From Tachypleus tridentatus (lineage: Eukaryota; Arthropoda; Merostomata; Xiphosura; Limulidae): 64,000 bases of DNA. Under the pieces are notes generated by a model. The model searched no databases. It saw nothing but the letters and a program-made list of their open reading frames with translations, and was not told the DNA's origin. The DNA lies in contig NW_027467782.1 in NCBI RefSeq assembly GCF_004210375.1, positions 20,563,276-20,627,275 on the forward strand, given 5' to 3'. Positions 56,496-64,000 of this stretch are shown in pieces. How positions within the stretch are numbered: the stretch's first letter is position 1; every line of letters starts with the position of its first letter. A program made the position numbers and the translations under genes.

Positions 56496-59400
56496 CTTTA
56501 TTTATTTTCACCATGAAACTTCAGTTCTCTTCTTTAACTATGTCAGAATTCGAAATATGTTCCAAAGTGATGCACTTGTTTCAAAGTTCCTGTAAAAATT
56601 AAATAAATTGAAAGACAAAGTAACTGAATAATTCTATATCCATAGTCTGGCACATTACCCTAAAACAAAACAATCCCATCAAAGATAGGAATAATGAAAT
56701 TACTGAGACTTCAAATAAAAAAAACATAAACCATGAAGCTACCAAGCTGAACAGATAAAATGGTCCCAGAAATATCAGATTTTGTTACAAATTACTGTTA
56801 CTTATGCTGAAAATATGTTCTGAGCCAATATGTTACTTGTAACCAGAAATTATGTTATGTAGCTACCAAATAATGCTTAATAACTAAACAACTACATATT
56901 ATTTGAAATTTCATTCTTAATTAAGACTACTGACTTTATTAAAACCAGTATTTGAAAAACAGTCTTGTATTTGGGTATCACTTACTGCTAAGTTTAGTGC
57001 TGCTGTTATTTGTTGCCATGAGATTTTAGTCTTCTTTGACCAAAAATGCATCTATGAGATTATTTGTTTTGTAATTACAAAGAGTGTTAAACTTTAACTG
57101 TATCTTATGAGGGCTTATTACACTTGTATAATTCAAATGATCAAATAAAGGACTTAAAATGTTTTCCTTAATTTATGTAAGCAGGTACTAGTGTTACTAT
57201 CAGAAAAGTTAACTGTGGCTAGTGTAAAAGAAATTGGAGTTGTGATGGGAAAGTAACATAATTTTCCTTTCCAGGATAAATTTATAAAGGCCACAAAAAA
57301 AAGTGGAACAAGTGTGTAAATGTGTAGACAATTCTTTTATGCTACTTTCAAGAAGGTTCACAAAAAAAGGTGGAACAAATGAGTGAACGTGTAGACAATT
57401 CTTATACAATACTTTCAAGAAGGTTCATAAAAAAAGGTAGAACAAGTGCAAACAATTTTTACAATAAAACACTGTTTCATACAAGGAAATGAAATGTGTA
57501 CCTATGTTTAGCCAGTTCAAACATCTTTTGAAAGGAAGAAAATACTGATGAGAGAATTATTAAAAGTCAGTTATGTGGATGAACCATGTATTTTGAAAAT
57601 GGAAAAACCACGATCAAACAGCACATTCTCTTTAAACAAAAAGCAACTGGAAACAGAGTTTATTAAATGTTTTGATTTTTTAAAATATTCAACAGAATAG
57701 TGTACAAGGGAAAAAATTCAAAGAATTCAAATCTACCGTTATATTACGATAACCTCCCAACTACTCCTGAAGAGAATGATGCATCTCGAATATTTTGTTT
57801 TCTCCATGACAAAAGTAACTTCTACAAGAAAATGAAGACAAAGAACCTGCCTCCCAATGGTACAGAGGATTTACAATGCTAAAATAAGGGTTTCGATTCC
57901 TCTCGGTTGGCTCAGCAGATAGCTCGATGTGGCTTTGCTAATAGAAAACACACATACACAAAGAACCTTCCAATAGTAAGTTGAAAGAAATCTGTGTCAA
58001 GAATTTAACAGGAGGAAGAATGTAAAGCTGTACACAAAGTATTTCTATTTTATTATTGGCAAGTCATCTAATTATTAGATTCAAAGAGGTCTGGGAACTA
58101 GAAGGTTACAGAATAAGGTTGTACAGTCGTTTTTTCCAAAAACACAGTTTTACTTATCCACAGAAAACAAAACAAAAACAACAACAATAAAAAACATGTA
58201 ATTCACCACCTAATGTCAATAATAATAACTTAGAGAATGTGATGAAATGTGGTATTTTACCAGTTTTCTATTGAGTAACTGGCAGAATAACAGGAGGTTC
58301 ACCAGGAAATGTACTCTAGAGCAAAATTCTAAATTCTCTAACCTTGACTGAAGTTGAAGCAAAGAGAGAGACTGGCTTCAAGTAAAATCTTTATCTCAAA
58401 CATTCATTAAACAGTCAAAGACAATAACAAGTGTATCACTTAGGTGTCTTTACTGGAAAGCTTAAATATCAATTATATTTGTAGCAAAATATAATCATAT
58501 CTGTGATCATTACTGATGGTACATACTAAAAAAAACAACAACATGGAAGCATATATGAAAAATATTGCCATTCTTTTTAGGGTTAACATTACTGTATAAA
58601 AGTACAACATGAATACCAATACAAAGGAACACCTTTATACATAAACTGTATTAATAAATATAATCAAACATCAAGCACACCCTCTACATTCCTACACTCA
58701 ATTACACAACCCCCTTCAAACATGTGGTCAGCTATCGGTCAGTTACCTCTTTCTTTCTTTGTGAACCTGACAGAGACAGAAGAAGGTCAAAACGTTGTTT
58801 GCCCCTCTACATAAAAATTTTCTCAACTCATACCAGCCGTTTTTAAATATATAAAAATACATCATGTTTTACTTGAAAGGAATTTTTCCTAAAAACAACC
58901 ACGCTGATTGTTGTCTTAAATTAAAACTACACAAATAACATATTGAAAAAAGTTTTAAAAATGTATATTAAACAAGGTTGTAGGAAATGTTTCAACACCC
59001 AGACAAACAGTAAGTTTTAGCGTTATTAACTGAATACAGGGCCCAACATGGCCAGGTGGGTTAAGGCGTTCGACTTGTAACCTTAGGGTCGCAGGTTTGA
59101 ATCCGAGTTGCACCATAGTTCCAGCTATGGGAGCATTATAAAGTTATTGTCAATCCCACTATTCTTTGGTAAAAGAGTAGCCCAAAAGTTGGCAGTGGGT
59201 GATGATGACTAGCTGCCTTCCCTCTAGTCTTATACTGCTAAATTAGATAAGGCTAGCACAGGTAATCCTTGAGTAGCTTTGTGCAAAATTCAAAACAGAC
59301 AAATTGATGACAGAAGAGAATGACAGAAAGTTGCAGGCCTGTTACCTTAAGTATAAATATGTAAGTTTCAATACTTTATAAAAAAAAAAAGACAAAATGA

Positions 59401-62400
59401 TCTTGAATGTCATTTTCATTATCTTAATGATTTTCACGAGTTCAGTATTTATTAACAAAAGAAGTTGCATTGTTTTATCTTAAGAATATGACACTTAGAA
59501 AATCTACAGAAATGTACTGTTACTTCATGCACTTGACTACTGTGAATGTAAATTAATAGATCTTATTTACGTTCAGTGAAGTTTTCTTGCTGTTATGTTT
59601 TTAGATCTGTAGAAAACAAATGTGGTATGTATAAGTTACCAACAGGACAACACAAGGAGTACCAAATAACAACAAATGCTGACTTACAATATCTGCTAGA
59701 AAGGTCATCTCTTACTGTGTACTGATCTATGAGACTAGAACTTCTTTGTACTATCTCCAGCTTTGTCAATATCCTGTAAACAGATCAAAATCTTATGTTA
59801 TCTAGATTCTAATCTCTTAATGCAAAGGACTTGTCATTAAACGTAACAATACAGAAATACCTAAATTATAAAAACAATAAACAAAGTCCCTTTCTTGTGG
59901 ACATGACATGGAGAAAAAGCTACACAAGAGAAATAAAGTAATTTATTTGACAAAATTTGATGATAAGTCCACTAACTTCTTTATAAAGTACTTGTGTTGA
60001 TATAAATTTGATGATAAATCCATTAACTTCCTTATAAAGTACTTGTGTTGATATAAACTTGACGATAAATCCATTAACTTCTTTATAAAGTACTTGTGTT
60101 GGTAAAATCTTGATAAATCTCTTAACTTTATCTACTATCCTGAAGTCTACAGGTAAATGTCCATCTGAGCAGTCACTAGAAGAAGCTGGTGGGTATGGTT
60201 AGCAAACTTCAGTTTGGAAGGAGATAAAAGAAGCCAATAATCCATATAATGGCTCAATCACAACTCCAAAGCATGAAGATAGTGAATAAAAGCTCTGACC
60301 TCCTGACAAAAAACATAAGGGGCAAGCTTGAAGAGAAGGGAACAAAACACCATGTGATGAACGAACTGAAGATACTGATGAGACCATTGGGATATAGGGA
60401 TGTGGAGATAAACACTAGTGACATCAATACCTGTCATTCATAAGCCCAGAGAAAATGCCTACTGTCAGGTAAGAAACAGTAAAATTGGACAGTTGAACAA
60501 AGTAATTGAGGAAAGACGAATTGATGATAGGCTTCCAGTCCTGGTTTTCTTAAGAACAACAAAGAGTCTTGAATAAAACTAGGTGAAAGATATATAATAG
60601 ATTCAAAGTCCTGCTGAGATAATAGTTTCTGAACCACCTCCAACAGACACTGCCTGGCCATGAGATTCCAATATGGAGGAAAGAAAATGGGAATAGGAGA
60701 CACTGGAGGAAGGAAAAAAATGGGATTATGAATCCTTCCAATAAAACTTGAAGACTTTAATGTTCCATGTTGAAAGGATGCCAGTAATGAAGAAAATTGG
60801 TAAGCCAAGCTCTCACCAGATTAGAATCCACAAGATGATGTGATGTGCATTGTCAAAGAATACGATGAGATGAGGACCTCAAGGAGAAGGAACAAGTAAG
60901 TGTTGGGAAAAAGTGGGAAGAGAAATTGTTATAGGTGCTGTACTTGGCTCTGACTGAGACATAACAGACTGTTGTTGTACTGCTGCAGTTCATGATTCAA
61001 AAAGACTCAGAGATTGTGTGCAGTATGTATTACCACAGAAGTGGGCCATATGTAAATACCTAAGATAAGATGATGGTAAACATGTATGAGTTAAGGTTGC
61101 ATCACAGTCTAGACGGACCCAACAACAGAAAAACTACATATGCAGAGATAGAGCCAAAGACAAGAAATAAGCCAACATACAATAAAGAAGGGACAGGATA
61201 TCCCCCAAAATCCCTCAAGGTTTTGATGAAAAGCTTAAGAGAGGGTATGGGTGGTAGAAAGATAATGTAAAAAAGTTGTGAAGGTAGAACAAAGGAAGGA
61301 AAGTTGGGCATGTGTAAAGAAAAAAAACTGTTTATAGATGGCAGCACTGTATGAGAATAGTTAATCTTGTGAGAAGAGGGAAGTGTCTTATTGGAATCAG
61401 CTAGTGTTAATACCATTAATATATTATTAATTAGAACATTTAAAATGTAGGAAATGAGTGAGTCTTGTTTGAGTAGGCTATTCTGTCATATGAGGGGGAA
61501 CAAATCTCACATTTGGATCTGGACTTAGAAGCGTTTGCTTTTGATTACATAGTTATAATCAGAACTCACCTTCACCATGGTGATTACAGGGTATCTTTTT
61601 CGGTAAACGGATTTTACGGTACAGTAATATTCAATCCACAAAAAAAAAACTCTGTCCAGCAACACCTTTTTTTATCCACCCTCCATACAGCCCATTTAGA
61701 ACATCCATTTTCTCTTTACACCACTACTAATGCTGTATGTTTATCACACCTCTATAAATTAGGTGTATATCATCTCTGTAATTCATTAACTAAATAATAT
61801 TACAAATGGAAGCATAATTAAAAACTGGTTGATAGCATAGTAAGCAATACTGTTAACATTAAAAAGAATCAATTTTGATGTACTGTACCACTTGAAAAAG
61901 CAGTAAGAAAACTAGGTTTAAAACAAGTTGTTCCTATGCCAACACAGTTGAATAAGAAAATGGACATCGAATTTATAAAAAAAAATATGGCATGAATGCA
62001 ACATGTTTTCCTGTGTGTTGTGTATGTTTTCTAAGTATAACAAGATCATATGGGCTTTTTATAGAAATATTTCTTTGCACAATATTTTAACATTATATCT
62101 CTCTGCTTAATACATGCATACTTTACATAATAATTTCTGTTGTTTAAATGGTTTTATGCTGTATTTATGTGTGTGTGTATATATATGTTTATATTCTCTA
62201 TGAATTCTACACACTAGCAATAAGGGTGTTTACCTCTTCTGGTTTAAACCACTGAGATAACAAAAACAATAAATGTTCTGCTGCAGGAAGTAGAGCAAAA
62301 AAAAGTTCTCTAACTGCACCAATTTGTGATACCTGTGGAAGAGGGAAGAAATAATAGTTTTTTATACCAACGTAAACTTAACGTCAGATAACAATAAAAT

Positions 62401-63526
62401 AGAATCACTTTTTTTCTATGATATAAAACCTTATAGACTAATACCAGTAAAAATTGGTCCTTAACTTGTGTAAATATACATTACTTGGTGTGTTTTGATA
62501 CAAAATTGTTGAAATCAACTTAATTATAAAAACAAAAACATTTAACCTACATAGTAAACTAATAAATACATTTCATACCATTCTAACCAACAATATCTTT
62601 TTTCAGTATCATAATAATTTTGGAAACTATCCAAATAACAAGACACGAGATTCTTGTTCCCCTTTATTATTATACTGGAACATGAGTTGCTTGTAACTGT
62701 TTACTATCCAACTGGTACATGAGTTGCTTTTAACTGTTTACTATGCAATTGGTACATGAGCTGTTTGGGTAACTGTTTACTATTCAACTGGTACATAAGC
62801 TGCTTGTCATTACTTACTATTCATGTGGTACATGAGCTGCTTCTCATTACTTACTATTCAACTGGTACATGAACTCTCTATTTATTCAATCATAAGATGA
62901 GAAAATATGAATAGAATGTGCTCTGATGAATCACTTATTTCACACCTCTTCAACAATAATGACTGACTAGTGACAAAACAGAAAGTGTTAGGACTTTTAA
63001 AGGAACCAATCCCTACAATTGTGCACAGTGGAATACAGTATAAAACTTACAATTTATTTACTTGGCAGTTTTCCAATAGCCATAACCAGTACTGTAGTAA
63101 TGTTCAGTTTGATAAATATGGGAAGGTATTTTTATTCAAATAGTATCACATTGCTTTGTACAAATAACAATCGTGTAAGCACAGAGGAAGGTGATTGCAT
63201 AATACTAAAGGTACTGAAAAATGTTCAGTATAATTCATAAAAAGTATTTGACATGTTTATTTATTATATTTTCAAGCTGGACAAGTCTTAGCTGCGCTCT
63301 CTAGAAATATAAAGAATAGTTTCTATTAGAAGGAGCACATACCAGCAAAGTTTAGTACCAAGACTGTGCACAGGGTCTTGTATGATTTTGTTGTACACTA
63401 CTTTAGTACAAGATGCAATATCCTTCCACTGGTATGCTTCTTTACTTTTCTGATGAGCGACCCATGGAGGTACAACTTTTCCAACTTTTCGATCATATAT
63501 AGCTTGGTTAAGACCTGCCACGAGAC
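56330..63526 (-). CDS. Unidentified multi-exon host gene, right copy (partial)
   Basis: Minus strand. Supported exons in transcript order: 63526-63343 (A), 62332-62234 (B), 59774-59689 (C), 57544-57502 (D), 57051-56986 (E) and a terminal piece ending at the TAA at 56330-56332 (F). Each has one clearly open frame and recognisable sites. C to D chain exactly in phase; A to B, D to E and E to F do not, so small exons are probably still missing. The peptides (SQIGAVRELFFALLPAAEHL, ILTKLEIVQRSSSLIDQYTV, NVLQDYLYLFQGCLISYHNP) are helical and leucine-rich. They suggest the C-terminal part of a large alpha-helical repeat protein. I do not recognise the family. The 5' part lies beyond the window. Exons A and B also exist in the left copy (39.9 and 38.7 kb); C to F lie outside the duplicated block. 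Confidence 0.5.
56986..57051 (-). CDS. Exon E of the unidentified gene
   Basis: 66 nt, phase 0 in and out; acceptor ACAAATAATCTCATAG, donor GCA|GTAAGTGAT. Only open frame: MHFWSKKTKISWQQITAALN, then LA. Protein-like; the methionine need not be a start. Confidence 0.45.
57290..57445. repeat. ~67-bp tandem repeat, 2.5 copies
   Basis: AAGGTTCACAAAAAAAGGTG, GAACAAATGAGTGAACGTGT, AGACAATTCTTATACAATAC, TTTCAAG recurs. It explains the minus-strand frame at 57209-57418, which I reject as a gene. Confidence 0.85.
57502..57544 (-). CDS. Exon D of the unidentified gene
   Basis: 43 nt with an excellent acceptor (TAATAATTCTCTCATCAG) and donor ATAG|GTACAC. Entered with the one base left by exon C it reads LFSSFQKMFELAKH and leaves two bases. 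The exact phase match to exon C supports both. Confidence 0.4.
57872..57960 (+). repeat. SINE family 2, head-truncated
   Basis: TTTACAATGCTAAAATAAGG, GTTTCGATTCCTCTCGGTTG, GCTCAGCAGATAGCTCGATG, TGGCTTTGCTAATAG and CACAC. Lies in the intron between exons C and D. Confidence 0.85.
57961..59037. other. Intronic AT-rich stretch with an old repeat
   Basis: A piece at about 58660-58850 (GACAGAAGAAGGTCAAAACG, TTGTTTGCCCCTCTACATAA, CAACTCATACCAGCCGTTTT) matches a dispersed invertebrate repeat motif I recall (GAAGAAGGTCGAAACGTTGT). No coding. A possible minus-strand exon near 58335-58386 (IKILLEASLSLCFNFSQ) has a weak acceptor. Confidence 0.35.
59038..59306 (+). repeat. SINE family 1, full length
   Basis: GGGCCCAACATGGCCAGGTG, GGTTAAGGCGTTCGACTTGT, then a worn B box (AGGTTTGAATCCGAG), a deletion of the GCTCGCCCTTT part, CCCAAAAGTTGGCAGTGGGT, TTTGTGCAAAATTCAAAAC. 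Lies in the intron between exons C and D. Confidence 0.95.
59689..59774 (-). CDS. Exon C of the unidentified gene
   Basis: 86 nt, acceptor TTTGATCTGTTTACAG, donor ATT|GTAAGTCAG. Only open frame: ILTKLEIVQRSSSLIDQYTV, RDDLSSRY. One carried base in third position, one base left. It lies 390 bases left of the duplication border, so it has no second copy in the window. Confidence 0.55.
59954..60125. repeat. ~57-bp tandem repeat, 3 copies, at the duplication border
   Basis: TTTGATGATAAATCCATTAA, CTTCTTTATAAAGTACTTGT, GTTGATATAAA recurs three times and ends about 40 bases before the left border of the duplicated block. Confidence 0.9.
60165..61420 (-). mobile_element. DIRS-like retroelement fossil C (5' part)
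   Basis: Homologous to the 36.65-37.8 kb part of fossil B: the leader or gag-like part and the start of the reverse-transcriptase region (LLEVVQKLLSQQDFES, LSPSFIQDSLLF). It is broken, with clearly fewer parts than fossil B: palm, RNase H and recombinase regions are absent because the duplicated block ends at 60165. Age as fossil B. It keeps about 90 bases near 60215-60305 that copy B lacks. Confidence 0.55.
62234..62332 (-). CDS. Exon B, right copy, intact
   Basis: 99 nt, 33 codons, phase 0 at both ends. The acceptor TTTCTTCCCTCTTCCACAG is excellent; donor GAG|GTAAAC. Reads VSQIGAVRELFFALLPAAEH, LLFLLSQWFKPEE: amphipathic and helical, as in HEAT or armadillo-like repeats. The left copy has one extra A. 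Confidence 0.6.
62660..62876. repeat. 36-bp degenerate tandem array, second copy
   Basis: Counterpart of 39060-39275, identical in unit order. It was carried by the segmental duplication rather than arising independently. Confidence 0.9.
63343..63526 (-). CDS. Exon A, right copy
   Basis: Identical in translation to 39735-39918 (LVAGLNQAIYDRKVGKVVPP ... DPVHSLGTKLC), with the same acceptor and donor. The preceding exon (counterpart of 41480-41525) would fall beyond the window end. Confidence 0.6.
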
Positions 63527-64000
63527 CTAATTTACAGAAAACAAATTTTAAATTTAAGACACTCAAATAGGCTACAACAATATTTAGTTCAGATGTAACT
63601 TTAGGCTTAGTCATACAAAACAACACTGATGTGAAATATACAATGTTTCATTTTAATAATATAAAACTGATTTCTTTTAGAGCTAGCTCTATCCTCTCAT
63701 AATTTATTTGGAGTATTATGTTACAGTGCGAAAGGGTAAAAGTTTTGTTGAAAAAATGAATTTTTGTATTGCTGTTAGACCTTCGTATTAACCCTTGTTT
63801 CCACTAGTTCATATTAGCTTAAGTGACTGCTTGAATTGGTAAAGAAAATTGCTAAAAAATATTTAAAAACAGTGAATATAAACAGGATTTAAAATTATTA
63901 CATGTATCAAATGAAACCTTTAGGTTTAAAATCTTCAAAAAATTGGTTTCTTTAAAACTTGAGTTATTTTATTGTATTCCAGTGATAGAAAACTGTGAAG

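Larger units (their letters stand above)
60165..64000. repeat. Segmental duplication, right copy
   Basis: Direct repeat of 36650-40425, running off the window. The left border lies at CTGAGCAGTCACTAGAAGAA. To its left are host intron and the 57-bp array; in the other copy the DIRS-like fossil continues. See the left copy for how identity changes along the block. Confidence 0.95.

Noticed and set aside
57209-57418. 69-residue minus-strand frame with internal repeats
   Set aside because: Produced by the 67-bp tandem repeat; the peptide repeats mirror the DNA repeat.
58740-58860. Hammerhead-ribozyme-like motif (CTGACAGAG ... GGTCAAAACG)
   Set aside because: The core positions do not match (CAAAACG instead of GAAAC) and I could not pair stems I and III; treated as an old dispersed repeat.
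59689-63526. Joining exon A directly to exon B as a continuous coding sequence
   Set aside because: Phases differ (A leaves two bases, B starts in phase 0), so a further exon must lie between or one boundary is wrong.

Overview
The window is AT-rich, intron-rich animal DNA. It is packed with two families of tRNA-derived SINEs, short tandem arrays, DNA-transposon remnants and decayed retroelements. From memory, the commoner SINE (a tRNA-like head, a body reading CCCAAGAGTTGGCGGTGGG, a CAAACAAAC tail) is typical of horseshoe crabs. A chelicerate, probably Limulus or Tachypleus, is therefore the best guess; this rests on recall, not on a search. There are no operons, CRISPR arrays or rRNA genes, and no convincing tRNA gene. 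The longest intact reading frames are short exons or transposon pieces. Bases 33415-33914 are a 500-N scaffold gap.

Layout. 0-4.6 kb: a 58-bp tandem array and gene-free AT-rich DNA. 4.6-14 kb: a few possible minus-strand exons, a broken copy of a repeat-borne arthropod protein (4.84-6.25 kb), a SINE-seeded minisatellite (8.5-8.8 kb) and a 64-bp array (10.3-10.7 kb). 15.2-17.75 kb: a hairpin repeat and an old DIRS-like retroelement fossil. 18.3-18.8 kb: a 261-bp tandem duplication. 19.0-26.0 kb, plus strand: the best host gene of the window, a multi-exon single-pass membrane protein with one extracellular immunoglobulin domain. Its first four introns keep phase exactly. The Ig domain recalls the sperm proteins ZPBP and TMEM81. 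27.3-29.4 kb: a broken hAT transposon inside a SINE.

33.9-42 kb and 56-64 kb: a direct, partly duplicated block about 23.6 kb apart. Each copy carries the 5' part of a DIRS-like fossil and the same minus-strand exons of an unidentified host gene. The right-hand copy keeps a 99-nt exon open; the left-hand copy has one extra base in it. The right-hand copy continues into further exons, ending near 56.33 kb. Between the copies lie a non-autonomous hAT element with a perfect 8-bp target duplication (45.97-46.42 kb), an intronless broken copy of a glyoxylate/hydroxypyruvate reductase gene (49.9-51.0 kb), a broken mariner (51.4-52.6 kb), many SINEs and a possible piggyBac fragment (54.35-54.72 kb).

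I found no evidence for a previously undescribed multi-gene system. The most useful leads are the Ig-membrane gene, the duplicated unidentified gene with its sharply varying identity, and the SINE that turned into a minisatellite.
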